NCBI RefSeq assembly: GCF_039538065.1
Contig: NZ_BAABBR010000001.1
Span: forward strand, 968,501-1,032,500
Reading direction: 5' to 3'
Source: Sphingomonas rosea
Lineage (GTDB): Bacteria; Pseudomonadota; Alphaproteobacteria; Sphingomonadales; Sphingomonadaceae
DNA length: 64,000 nt
Part shown: positions 18,999 to 30,441 of the stretch, one piece after another
Numbering within the stretch: the stretch's first letter is position 1
Layout of the letters: each line of letters starts with the position of its first letter
Position numbers and translations under genes: made by a program
The notes under the pieces: generated by a model
Database searches by the model: none
What the model saw: only the letters and a program-made list of their open reading frames with translations
What the model was told of the DNA's origin: nothing

Positions 18999-21583
18999 GC
19001 GGGCCGCTCCGCCGCCAGCCGCTTGATCGCGTAAAGTGCTTCCAGCGCTTCGCGGGGGGTCAGCGCATCGGGGTCGAGCGCGGCCAGCGCCTCCGCCAGC
19101 GGATCGGCGGGGGGCGCCTGCTCGGCCGCCGCGGCGAACAGCGGCAGGTCGTCGAGCCCCGCGGCGATCCCGCCGGTCGCGTCGCGGCCTGCCTCGAGCT
19201 TGGCGAGCACCGACTTGGCGCGGGCGACCACTGCTGGCGACAGGCCCGCAAGGCGCGCGACCGCGATCCCGTAGCTGCGATCGGCGGCGCCCTCGGCAAC
19301 CTCGTGAAGTAGGACGAGATCGCCCTTCCACTCGCGCGCGCGGACATGGTGGAGCGACAGGCAGGGCAGCCGGCCAGCAAGCCGGGTGAGCTCGTGATAG
19401 TGGGTCGCGAACAGAGTACGGGCGCGGACCTCGTCGTGCATCGCCTCGACGACCGCCCAGGCGATGGCGAGCCCGTCGTAGGTCGATGTTCCGCGCCCGA
19501 TCTCGTCGAGGATGACGAGGCTCCGGTCGGTCGCCTGAGCGAGGATGGCGGCGGTCTCGACCATTTCGACCATGAAGGTCGAGCGGCCGCGCGCGAGATT
19601 GTCCGACGCGCCGACCCGGCTGAACAGGCGGTCGACGAGCCCGACTCGCGCCCGGCTCGCAGGGACGAAGCTGCCGGCCTGGGCAAGCAGGGTGACGAGC
19701 GCGACCTGGCGCAGGAAGGTCGACTTGCCGCCCATGTTGGGGCCGGTGATGAGCCACAGTCGGTCGGCAGGCCCGAGGCAGCAATCGTTCGCGACGAACC
19801 GCTCGCCGGCTTTCGCCAGCGCGCGCTCGACGACGGGGTGGCGGCCGCCCTCGATCTCGAGGCAGGGCGCGGTATCGAGGGCGGGCCGGGTCCAGCCGCC
19901 TTCCTGCGCGCGCTCGGCAAGGCCGGCGGCGACGTCGATCCGGGCCAGTGCGTCGGCCGTGACCGCAATTTCCTCTGCGGTGCCAATCGCCTGCTCGGTG
20001 AGCCGCGCGAAATGGGCTTGCTCGAGGCTCAGCGCGTGCCCGCCCGCTTCGAGCACGCGGCTCGCTTCCTCGTGGAGCGCCGGGCTGTTGAAGCGGACCG
20101 CGCCGGCCATGGTCTGGCGATGGGTGAAGCCGCTGTCGGGCGCGAGCAATTTCTCGGCGTGCTTGGCGGGCACCTCGACATGATAGCCGAGGACCGCATT
20201 GTGCCGGATCTTGAGCGCGGCGACGCCGGTCGTGTCGCGGTAGCGTTGCTCGAGCTCGGCGATTGCTTTGCGGCCGTCGGTCGAGGCGGCGCGAAGCCGG
20301 TCGAGTTCGGGGTCGTGACCCTCGGCGATGAACCCGCCCTTGGCCGCATCCAGCGGTGGCGAGGCGACGAGCGCGCGCGACAATTGGTCGAGCAGGGCGT
20401 CGTGGCCGCCGAGATAGGGGAGCAGCGAATCGAGGAGCAGGGGCCGGAGCGCCTGTCCACCGAGCGCCCGCCCGAGATCGGCCGCGCCGCTTAGCCCGTC
20501 ACGCAGCGAAGCAAGATCGCGCGGGCTGCCACGGCCCGCGACCAGCCGACCGAGCGCACGGCCAAGGTCGGGCAGGCTGCGGAGCGCAGCGCGGACCCGT
20601 TCGCGCCGGATCGGCTCCTCGGTGAACCAGGCGACGAGGTCGAGCCGCGCCTCGATCGCGTCGCGGTCGGTCAGCGGCGCGGCAAGGTCTTGGCCGAGCA
20701 GCCGGCGACCGGCGGCGGTGACGCAGCGGTCGACCTCGCCGAGCAGCGAGCCGGCAATCGCGCCTTCCTGCGTGCGGCAGATTTCGAGGCTCGCGCGCGT
20801 CGCGGCATCGATCGCCATGTGCGCCGAACGCTGGACCCGGCGGGGAAGGCCGAGGAAGGCGGTCGCCTCGCGCTGGGTCGCATCGAGATAGGCGAGGAGC
20901 CCGCCGGCAGCGGCAAGCTCGGCCCGGCCCGGCGCGCCAAGACCGTCGAGGTCGGCAAGCCCGAAGCGCCGCTTGAGGAGGCGCTCGCCCGCGAGGCTGT
21001 CGAAGCCCTCATGACCCCAGCGACCGTCGATGTTCGGCACCGGCTCCGCGCCGATGATCTCGGCCGGTCCCAGCCGCGCGAGTTCGGCGGACAGGTCGGT
21101 TGCAGCGCAGCCGATCAGCTCGAAGCGGCCGGTCGAGATGTCGCAGGCGGCGATCGCCCAGTCCTCGCCCGCATGGCCGATCGCGGCGAGCCAGTTGGCC
21201 GAGCCGCTCTCGAGCAGCGTCTCCTCAGTCAGCGTGCCGGGGGTGACGAGCCGGACGATGGCCCGCTCGACCAGCGCCTTCGAGCCGCGCAGGCGGCGGG
21301 CCTCGGCGGGGCTCTCGATCTGTTCGGCGATCGCGACGCGATGCCCGGCGCGGATCAGCCGGGCGAGATAGCTTTCGGCGGCATGGACCGGCACGCCGCA
21401 CATCGGAACGCCGTCGCCGCGCTTGGTCAGCGCGATGTCGAGGCAGGCCGCGGCCACCTTGGCGTCGTCGAAGAACAGTTCAAAGAAGTCGCCCATCCGG
21501 TAGAACAGCAAGGAGTCACCGGCCTCGGCCTTGAGGCGGTGATATTGCTGCATCATCGGGGTGTCGGCATCGGCCCGGGCCAT
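18995..21583 (-). CDS. mutS: DNA mismatch repair protein MutS
   Basis: 862 residues, complete MutS. N-terminal mismatch-recognition domain with the Phe-x-Glu region [11 protein letters not shown] (about 32-42), connector and lever domains, then the ATPase with Walker [10 protein letters not shown] (about 611-619) and [36 protein letters not shown]-terminal helix-turn-helix [18 protein letters not shown] mediates dimerisation. Its stop overlaps glnD (GTGA), a linkage seen in other alphaproteobacteria. Start ATG 21583; transcribed divergently from maeB with a palindromic repeat in between. No mutL in the window. Confidence 0.97.
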   Translation of the reverse strand: MARADADTPMMQQYHRLKAEAGDSLLFYRMGDFFELFFDDAKVAAACLDIALTKRGDGVPMCGVPVHAAESYLARLIRAGHRVAIAEQIESPAEARRLRGSKALVERAIVRLVTPGTLTEETLLESGSANWLAAIGHAGEDWAIAACDISTGRFELIGCAATDLSAELARLGPAEIIGAEPVPNIDGRWGHEGFDSLAGERLLKRRFGLADLDGLGAPGRAELAAAGGLLAYLDATQREATAFLGLPRRVQRSAHMAIDAATRASLEICRTQEGAIAGSLLGEVDRCVTAAGRRLLGQDLAAPLTDRDAIEARLDLVAWFTEEPIRRERVRAALRSLPDLGRALGRLVAGRGSPRDLASLRDGLSGAADLGRALGGQALRPLLLDSLLPYLGGHDALLDQLSRALVASPPLDAAKGGFIAEGHDPELDRLRAASTDGRKAIAELEQRYRDTTGVAALKIRHNAVLGYHVEVPAKHAEKLLAPDSGFTHRQTMAGAVRFNSPALHEEASRVLEAGGHALSLEQAHFARLTEQAIGTAEEIAVTADALARIDVAAGLAERAQEGGWTRPALDTAPCLEIEGGRHPVVERALAKAGERFVANDCCLGPADRLWLITGPNMGGKSTFLRQVALVTLLAQAGSFVPASRARVGLVDRLFSRVGASDNLARGRSTFMVEMVETAAILAQATDRSLVILDEIGRGTSTYDGLAIAWAVVEAMHDEVRARTLFATHYHELTRLAGRLPCLSLHHVRAREWKGDLVLLHEVAEGAADRSYGIAVARLAGLSPAVVARAKSVLAKLEAGRDATGGIAAGLDDLPLFAAAAEQAPPADPLAEALAALDPDALTPREALEALYAIKRLAAERPA

Positions 21584-21624
21584 GTCATTGTCCTAGCTGC
21601 TCATCGCGCCGCGCGTAACCACTT

Positions 21625-21690
21625 CGTTCGTGCCGAGCGACGTCGAAGCACATTCGAGCCAAAGCCCTTCGACGTCGCTCAGGGCGAACG
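21625..21690. repeat. REP-like palindromic repeat between mutS and maeB
   Basis: Arms GAGCGACGTCGAAG (21635-21648) and CTTCGACGTCGCTC (21667-21680) are a perfect 14-bp inverted repeat with an 18-nt spacer, extended by CGTTCG at 21625 and CGAACG ending at 21690. The CCCTTCGACGTCGCTCAGGG unit is itself near-palindromic. It resembles the dispersed 'TTCGAC-TCGCTCAGG' repeats I recall from sphingomonad genomes; only one copy is visible here. Confidence 0.65.
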
Positions 21691-21730
21691 ATCGTTGGGA
21701 AACATGGGCAAATCGGCTAGGGGCTCCCCC

Positions 21731-24000
<2,270 letters not shown>

Positions 24001-24004
<4 letters not shown>

Positions 24005-26091
24005 ACCCGCTCGACGCTCGACACGGCGTCGGTCGCGCGCAGCGCGGCCATGATCGAGTGGAGGTGGGCGAGGTCGTGCACCTCCACGTCGACGTGGAAG
24101 GTGTGGAAGCTGCCGTCGCGGTGGACTTGCGCCAAGTTGACGATGTTCGCGCCCTTGGCGCCAAGCGTGGTCGCCATCGTGCCGAGCGCGCCCGCGACGT
24201 CGCGCAGGATGATGCAGAGGCGCGCGGCCGCGCCGTCCGAATCGTCGCTCCAGCTGAGGTCGAGCCAGTCGGCGTCGATCCCGCTCGCGAGCAGGTCGCA
24301 GCCGATGGCGTGGACCTCGATTTCCTCGTCCTCGCGGCGAAGCCCGACGATGCGGTCACCCGGGATCGGGTGGCAGCAGGGGGCGAGGTGGAAGGCGACG
24401 CCCGGCGTCAGGCCGCGGATCGAGATGGCGCGGCGTTGTGCGGCCGGGCGTGGTGCGACGTCGCCGCCGGTCGATCCCGGCATCAGCGCTTCCATCAGCG
24501 CTTCGTCGCCGACCCGCTTGCGCGCGATGGCGATCATCAGCGCGTCCTCGTCCTCGAGCTTCAGTTTCTTCATCGCCCGTGGCAGCGCTTCCTTGGGAAG
24601 CGGCATCGGCATCCGCGCGACGATCTCGTCGTAGATCTTGCGGCCGAGTTCGACCGTCTCGTCGCGCTCCTTCAAACGGACGAAGCGGCGGATCGCCGAG
24701 CGGGCCTTGCCGGTCGCGACGAAGCGCAGCCACGAGGGCTGCGGGGTCTGCGCGTCGCTGATCAGGATCTCGACCTGGTCGCCATTGTCGAGGAGCGTTC
24801 GCAGCGGCACCACACGGCCGTTGACCTTGGCCCCGACGGTCTTGTCGCCAAGCCGGGTGTGAACCGCATAAGCGAAGTCGACCGGGGTCGCGCCCTTGGG
24901 CAGCTGGATCAGCTCGCCCTTCGGCGTGAAGGCGAAGATCCGGTCTTGGTACATCGCCATCCGGGTATGCTCGAGCAGCTCCTCGGGGCTTTCGGCATGC
25001 TCCAGGATCTCGACCAGGTCGTCGATCCACGGCACGTGGATGTCGGCAACCGGCTTGCCCTCCTTGTAGGCCCAGTGCGAGGCGAGGCCCTTCTCGGCCT
25101 GGAGGTGCATCTCGCGGGTCCGGATCTGGACCTCGATCCGCATCTTGCTGTCGTGGATCACCGACGTGTGGAGCGAACGATAGCCGTTGCGCTTGGGTGT
25201 CGAGATGAAGTCCTTGAACCGGCCCGGTACCATCGGCCAGCGGCGATGGATGTGTCCGAGCGCGCGATAGCAGTCGGCGACGTCCTCGACGATCACGCGA
25301 AAGGCCATGACGTCGGACAATTGCTCGAAGCTGATGTGGCGCTCGGCCATCTTGCGCCAGATCGAATAGGGATGCTTCTCGCGCCCCGTGACCTCGGCTT
25401 CGAGCCCGTTGTCGGCGAGGTGGAGCTTGAGTCCAAGCCCGATCCGGCTGACGATATCGCCGCCCTCGGCGTGAAGCTGTGACAGCCGCCGCGTGATCGA
25501 GGCATAGGCGTCCGGTTCGATCTGCCGAAACGCCAGCGTCTGCATCTCGTTCATGATCTCGTACATGCCGATCCGCTCGGCGAGCGGGGCATAGATATCC
25601 ATCGTCTCGCGCGCGATCCGGCGGCGCTTCTCTTCGCTCTTGATGTGGTGAAGCGTGCGCATGTTGTGCAGCCGGTCGGCGAGCTTCACGAGGAGGACGC
25701 GGATGTCGCCGGAGAGTGCGAGGAGGAACTTGCGCAGGTTCTCGGCGGCGCGCTCATTCTCCGACTGCGCTTCGATCTTGCTGAGCTTGGTGACCCCGTC
25801 GACCAGCCGCGCGACGCTGGCACCGAACAAGCGCTCCACTTCCTCGGGGGTCGCGACCGTATCCTCGATCGTGTCGTGGAGGATGCCCGTGACGATCGTC
25901 TCGTCGTCGAGCTTGAGGTCGGTGAGGATGCCGGCGACTTCGATCGGATGGCTGAAATAGGGGTCGCCCGACGCCCGCGTCTGCGACCCATGTGCCTTCA
26001 TCGAAAAGACGTAGGCGCGATTGATCAATCCCTCATCGGCATCGGGATCGTAGGAGCGGACACGCTCAACCAGCTCATATTGTCGAAGCAC
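24001..26091 (-). CDS. rel: Bifunctional (p)ppGpp synthetase/hydrolase (Rel/SpoT type)
   Basis: 696 residues from GTG 26091. Order: HD hydrolase with SHPIEVAGILTD and ILHDTIEDT (H72-D73 intact), synthetase with RFKDFISTPKRNGYRSLHTSV (the RFKD motif marks a bifunctional Rsh enzyme rather than RelA), TGS (FTPKGELIQLPKGATPVDFAY), conserved Cys-containing region (FHLAPCCHPIPGD), and a C-terminal ACT domain (CIILRDVAGALGTMA). The single Rsh of alphaproteobacteria both makes and degrades the alarmone. Homology begins at MLRQYELVERV; an ATG at 26157 adds 22 unrelated residues and has no Shine-Dalgarno, but cannot be excluded. Confidence 0.95.
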
Positions 26092-26240
26092 CTTATCTAT
26101 TTGGGCCTGACAGGCGCTTGGTTGCAAGTGCGAACTGGTGCGGCGCGGATGCAACATTGATGCAAGTTAGTCATTGCCCGCTGGCACGGCGCAGCTAAAG
26201 ATGCTCAAGCTCGGCTTAGCTCATCTCAGGGGAGTTGCGT

Positions 26241-26756
26241 GTGGCACTTGATGCCGACCTGGTGAAGGCCTTTCGCGCGTCCTCGGATGCTTGTCCCATC
26301 CCTCATGCCGTCTCGATGATCGGCGAACGCTGGACGTGCCTGATCCTGCGCGCGTCGATGTTCGGACTGCGGCATTTCGAGGAATTCCAGGCTTGCCTCG
26401 GCATTGCCCGGAACATCCTTTCGGACCGCCTCGCGCATCTGGTCGAGAATGAGATTCTCGCCCGCTCGCCCGATCCCGACGATCGCCGGAAGGTGATCTA
26501 TGCGCTGACCGAGCGTGGCGCCGCGCTGCTGCCCGTCATGGCCGCGCTTCGGCAATGGGCGCTCGACGGGGGCTATGGTGATCCGTCCTATCCGCATCTC
26601 GCCGACCGGCGCGATCGCAAGCCGGTGGCGCGCATGGAATTGCAGTCGCACGACGGGCGACCGCTCAAGCTTCAGGATCTGGCGTGGGTCGGTCCGGACG
26701 GGGAGGAATTATTTCTCCCGAGGACGCTCAGGCGAAGCCAGTCGGCCGCCGCCTGA
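26241..26756 (+). CDS. HxlR family transcriptional regulator
   Basis: 171 residues from GTG 26241, 6 nt after AGGGGAG; a TTG at 26235 is an alternative. Typical HxlR winged helix: CPIPHAVSMIGERWTCLILRAS, FGLRHFEEFQACLGIARNILSDRLAHLVENEIL, then the wing PDPDDRRKVIYALTERGAAL. C20 near the N-terminus is the position that acts as a redox or electrophile sensor in some family members. The C-terminal ~70 residues are a beta-rich extension of the kind seen in sphingomonad members. It is divergent from rel, so that gap may hold its operator. Target unknown. Confidence 0.9.
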   Translation: MALDADLVKAFRASSDACPIPHAVSMIGERWTCLILRASMFGLRHFEEFQACLGIARNILSDRLAHLVENEILARSPDPDDRRKVIYALTERGAALLPVMAALRQWALDGGYGDPSYPHLADRRDRKPVARMELQSHDGRPLKLQDLAWVGPDGEELFLPRTLRRSQSAAA

Positions 26757-26776
26757 GGCAGCGGCCTTGAGCAGGC

Positions 26777-27118
26777 TTATTCGTAGTCGCCGCCCGACGG
26801 GGTCGGACGCGGCGGCGCGGCGGCGGTGAGACGCAGCGCTTCGGCCGATTCGGCCAGCGAGGCGAGCTCGTCGGTCGCATCTTCCTCGTCGATCTGAACG
26901 CGCTGCAGGCTCGAGACGACCGCCTCGTTGAGGTCGCGCGGACGAACGGTTTCCTCGGCGATCTCGCGCAGGGCGACGACCGGGTTCTTGTCGCGGTCGC
27001 GATCGATGGTGAGGTCCGCACCGCCCGAAATCTGGCGGGCGCGCTGCGCGGCCAGGAGAACGAGGTCGAAGCGGTTCGGAATCTTGTCGACGCAATCTTC
27101 GACGGTGACGCGTGCCAT
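26777..27118 (-). CDS. rpoZ: RNA polymerase omega subunit
   Basis: 113 residues. The omega signature is complete: [30 protein letters not shown], then a [18 protein letters not shown] core. Omega stabilises the beta' subunit and forms part of a ppGpp-binding site. The C-terminal ~35 residues (Ala/Pro/Arg-rich, ending SGGDYE) extend past the conserved core. rpoZ lies next to rel as in many bacteria, but an HxlR gene on the opposite strand is inserted between them and its end is 20 bp from the rpoZ stop. Confidence 0.96.
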   Translation of the reverse strand: MARVTVEDCVDKIPNRFDLVLLAAQRARQISGGADLTIDRDRDKNPVVALREIAEETVRPRDLNEAVVSSLQRVQIDEEDATDELASLAESAEALRLTAAAPPRPTPSGGDYE

Positions 27119-27242
27119 TCGGCTGGGCCTTTTCGATGGAGCTGGCGCTGTAAAGAGAAGGTCGCGGAACTAAGGATTATGGGCTTCGAAGTCAAGGAAG
27201 CCGGTTTGCGCGGGCCGCTCTAGGGGCTAGGCACAAGCCCGC

Positions 27243-28418
27243 ATGGCTACCGTCACCGACCGTCCTGTCGCCTCCGTCAGCCCGATCACGGCCGAGATCG
27301 CGGGGACCCGGCTGACGCTGGTGGAAAGCGGGAGCGAGCGGCTCCGGACGCTCCTCGCGATGATCGACCGGGCGCAAGTCTCGCTCCGGATGATCTTCTA
27401 CATGATGGACGGCGATGCGGTCGGCGAAGCGGTGCGCGACGCGCTGGTCCGGGCGGCCGAACGCGGCTGCGACGTGCGGGTGATCCTCGACGGCTTCGGC
27501 TCCGACATTCCCGACGGGTTTCTCGACCCGCTTCATGCGGCGGGAGGGCATTCCTGCCTGTTTCACCCGCGCCTCAGCGCCCGCTATCTCCTGCGCAACC
27601 ACCAGAAGCTGGTGGTGGTCGACGATCGCGAGGGACTGACGGGCGGCGCCAATCTCACCGTCGACTATATGAGCGACCATGCCGAGAGCCGCTGGCGCGA
27701 CCTGTGGATCCATGTCGAAGGGCCGGCGATCCGGCCGGCGGCGCGCTATTTCGACGCCATCCATCACTGGACGACCACGCCCAAGCCCCGGCTGCGCGAC
27801 CTGCGCCGGCTGCTCCACCGCTTCTCGCAGCACAAGGGGCCGCTGCAATGGCAATATTCGGGGCCCGTGCGCCGCTTCCACCCCTGGACCGTCGGCATCG
27901 CGCGCGAGCTGATCGCAGCGCAGCGGCTGGACATGATCTCGGCCTATTTCTCCCCGCCCTTCGCCATGCTCCGGCGGCTGTGGCGGCTGGGCGATCGCGG
28001 CGAGGTGCGGATCGTGACCGCAGCCAAGTCGGACAATAACGCGACCATCGCGGCCGCGCGCTTCACCTATCGTCGCCTGCTGCGCCACCGCGTCCGGATG
28101 TTCGAATTCCAGCCCGAGAAGTTGCACACCAAGTTGCTGATCGTCGACGATGCGGTCCACATCGGGTCGGCCAATTTCGACTTCCGCAGCCTGTATCTCA
28201 ACCTCGAGATCATGCTTCGGATCGAGGACGCCGCCTTCGCCGAGCAGGTGCGCGGTTACTTCGAGCGGCAACTCGCCGACTGCCAGGAGATCACGCCCGC
28301 GCTGCACCGCGAACGCGCGCACTGGTGGCGGCGGATCAAGTGGGCGTTCAGCAATTTCCTCGTGACCGCGGTCGACTATACCGTCACCCGGCGGCTCAAT
28401 TTCGGACCGGAACGCTAG
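27243..28418 (+). CDS. Phospholipase D family protein, cardiolipin synthase-like
   Basis: 391 residues with two HKD catalytic motifs: NHQKLVVVDDREGLTGGANL (about 118-138) and LHTKLLIVDDAVHIGSANFD (about 293-312). No N-terminal membrane helices are present, so it resembles the ClsB/ClsC branch rather than ClsA. Such enzymes transfer phosphatidyl groups between lipids to make cardiolipin. A membrane-association segment may lie at the basic C-terminus (WWRRIKWAFSNFLV). Its stop is shared (CTAG, 28415-28418) with a convergent phospholipid methyltransferase-like gene, so two membrane-lipid genes are neighbours. Confidence 0.9.
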   Translation: MATVTDRPVASVSPITAEIAGTRLTLVESGSERLRTLLAMIDRAQVSLRMIFYMMDGDAVGEAVRDALVRAAERGCDVRVILDGFGSDIPDGFLDPLHAAGGHSCLFHPRLSARYLLRNHQKLVVVDDREGLTGGANLTVDYMSDHAESRWRDLWIHVEGPAIRPAARYFDAIHHWTTTPKPRLRDLRRLLHRFSQHKGPLQWQYSGPVRRFHPWTVGIARELIAAQRLDMISAYFSPPFAMLRRLWRLGDRGEVRIVTAAKSDNNATIAAARFTYRRLLRHRVRMFEFQPEKLHTKLLIVDDAVHIGSANFDFRSLYLNLEIMLRIEDAAFAEQVRGYFERQLADCQEITPALHRERAHWWRRIKWAFSNFLVTAVDYTVTRRLNFGPER

Positions 28419-29041
28419 GCCTCGTTCTTCCAGGCCCAGAAGAGCGTCGCCGGGGGCACGTTGACCCATTCGAACCCGCGATCGAGCCGGTCGAAGACGG
28501 GCGCGATGAAGTCGCGGACCTTGGGGCTGAACTGATAGACGAGGAACGCGCCGCCCGGACGGATCGCACGCGAAGTCGCGGCGCCGATCTCGTCACCCAC
28601 GCCCGGCGGCAAGGTCGAGAACGGCAGGCCGGAAAGGACGTAATCCGCCTTGCCGAGCCCGCGGTCGGCGAGCACCTTCTCGACGTCGGCCGCACTCGCG
28701 GTGACTGCGACCAGGCGGGGGTCGTCGATGCTTTCCTTAAGGAAAGCGGTGAATTCGGGATTGGTGTCGATCGTCACCAGCTTGGCGTCCTCGGGCAGGC
28801 GCTCGAGGATGATCCGGGTGAAGGTGCCGACGCCGGGGCCATATTCGACGAACAGCTTGGTGTTCGGCCAGTCGACCGGGCCGAGCATCTTGTCGATCAG
28901 GCGCCGCGACGAGGGGATGACCGAGCCGACCATCACCGGATGCTTGAAGAAGCCGCGCAGGAAGGCGAGCCGCTCGGAGCCCCCGCGGCGACGGGCAAGG
29001 CGACGCCGTTCCTTGAGGGCGCGGGCAGAAGTGGCTTGCAT
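28415..29041 (-). CDS. SAM-dependent methyltransferase, phospholipid N-methyltransferase (PmtA)-like
   Basis: 208 residues from ATG 29041; an upstream in-frame start at 29116 adds an unconserved leader. Rossmann methyltransferase with SAM site FVEYGPGVGTFTRII and acidic loop LVTIDTNPEF, plus DYVLSGLPFSTLPP as in Rhodobacter-type phosphatidylethanolamine N-methyltransferases. The basic amphipathic N-terminus ([15 protein letters not shown]) could bind membranes. PmtA enzymes convert phosphatidylethanolamine to mono-, di- or trimethyl forms. The similarity also fits rRNA dimethyltransferase-like proteins, so lipid substrate is likely but not proven. Confidence 0.75.
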   Translation of the reverse strand: MQATSARALKERRRLARRRGGSERLAFLRGFFKHPVMVGSVIPSSRRLIDKMLGPVDWPNTKLFVEYGPGVGTFTRIILERLPEDAKLVTIDTNPEFTAFLKESIDDPRLVAVTASAADVEKVLADRGLGKADYVLSGLPFSTLPPGVGDEIGAATSRAIRPGGAFLVYQFSPKVRDFIAPVFDRLDRGFEWVNVPPATLFWAWKNEA

Positions 29042-29145
29042 GAAGGCTCCGGCTAAAACGTCGGCAGACGGCTGGGTATAAACCGCTGCAAGAGCAAATG
29101 CGGGCCGCCTTGGCAAGTTCCGGTGAGGCGCTAGGAGCTTGGCGC

Positions 29146-30441
29146 ATGGCGGAAGGATCGGCGAAGCGACGGAAAGTGGGCGGATCGGCGCTCACCACGA
29201 CCCACTTCGTGCTGCTCTTCTCGGCGATGCTGGTGGCCGCAGCGGGCAATACCGCGCTCCAGTCGGTCATGCCCGCGATCGGCCGCGCGATCGGGGTTGC
29301 CGATTTCTGGGTCGCCATCGCTTACACCTGGAGCGCGGTCTTGTGGGTGTGGCTCGCGCCCTTGTGGGCCGAGCGGAGCGACACCCATGGCCGCAAGGCG
29401 CTGACCCTGCTCGGGCTCGGCGGCTTCATCGTCTCGATGACGCTCTGCGGCTTCGCGCTGATCGCGGGGCTCAAGGGCTGGATCGGGCCGCTCCTGACCT
29501 TCGTCCTCTTCGGCCTGTTCCGCGCGATCTACGGTGCGCTCGGCTGCGCGACCCCCAGCGCGACACAGGCCTATCTCGCCTCGCGCACCCGGCGAAGCGC
29601 GCGCACCAGCCAGTTGTCGGCCCTGTCCTCGTCCTTCGGGCTCGGGACCATCGTCGGCCCGGCGCTTGCTCCTCTCTTCGTGCTGCCGTTTATCGGGCTT
29701 CCGGGGCCGTTGTTCGCCTTCGCCCTCATCGCGCTCGGTGTCTTCGTCGCGATCCAGATCGGGCTCCCCGACGACCGCGGACGGCTCGGGCGCGGACGCG
29801 GCGCGGCGATGAGCTATCCGAGCCTCGCCTCGATGATCACCGGCGCCAGCGTCCGCGCGGCGACCGCCCCGACCCGCCAGAAGCGCCTGTCGTGGCGCGA
29901 CCCGCGGATCCGCGACTGGATCGTCGCGGGAATCGTCGCGGGCCATGCGCAGGCCGCGACGCTGACCTGCCTCGGCTTCTTCATCATCGACACGCTGAAG
30001 CTCGCGCCACTCGGCGCCGAGCAGCCGATCGCCATCGTCATGATGGCCGGCGCCGGGGGCACGCTCGCCGCGCAATGGGGGCTCATCCCGAAGCTCAACC
30101 TCTCGCCCCGCGCGCTGATCGTCTGGGGTTCGCTGATCGCCGCGGTCGGGCTCGGAATCACCGCCGTGGCGAACGACCTTTACGGCCTTGTCCTCGGATT
30201 CGGGCTGGCCTCGATCGGTTTCGGGTTCACCCGCCCAGGCTTCACCGCCGGCGCGAGCCTCGCCGTTCCGCTCGCCGAGCAGGGCGGGGTGGCCGGGGTG
30301 ATCACCTCGGCCAATGGCATCAGCTATGTCGCCGCCCCCGGGCTCGGCATGGCGCTTTACGCGGCCGACCCGCACCTCCCATTCGGCATTGCCGTCGCGG
30401 TGGTGCTGGGCCTCGCCTGGTGGGGACGGCGGCTAGCCTAG
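29146..30441 (+). CDS. MFS transporter
   Basis: 431 residues with about 12 membrane helices in two bundles. The loop 2-3 motif of the major facilitator superfamily appears as AERSDTHGRKALTLLG. Start ATG 29146 is 8 nt after AGGAG (29133-29137); an earlier ATG at 29098 lacks a Shine-Dalgarno. The layout (TLKLAPLGAEQPIAIVMMAGAGGTLAAQ in the second half) fits a drug/metabolite efflux member, substrate unknown. It shares its stop with the convergent Cdc48-like gene (CTAG, 30438-30441). Confidence 0.9.
   Translation: MAEGSAKRRKVGGSALTTTHFVLLFSAMLVAAAGNTALQSVMPAIGRAIGVADFWVAIAYTWSAVLWVWLAPLWAERSDTHGRKALTLLGLGGFIVSMTLCGFALIAGLKGWIGPLLTFVLFGLFRAIYGALGCATPSATQAYLASRTRRSARTSQLSALSSSFGLGTIVGPALAPLFVLPFIGLPGPLFAFALIALGVFVAIQIGLPDDRGRLGRGRGAAMSYPSLASMITGASVRAATAPTRQKRLSWRDPRIRDWIVAGIVAGHAQAATLTCLGFFIIDTLKLAPLGAEQPIAIVMMAGAGGTLAAQWGLIPKLNLSPRALIVWGSLIAAVGLGITAVANDLYGLVLGFGLASIGFGFTRPGFTAGASLAVPLAEQGGVAGVITSANGISYVAAPGLGMALYAADPHLPFGIAVAVVLGLAWWGRRLA

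Noticed and set aside
18999..19784. N-terminal extension of the glnD frame over mutS
   Set aside because: Homology to GlnD begins at GTG 18998, which overlaps the mutS stop; the extra region is an alternate frame of mutS.
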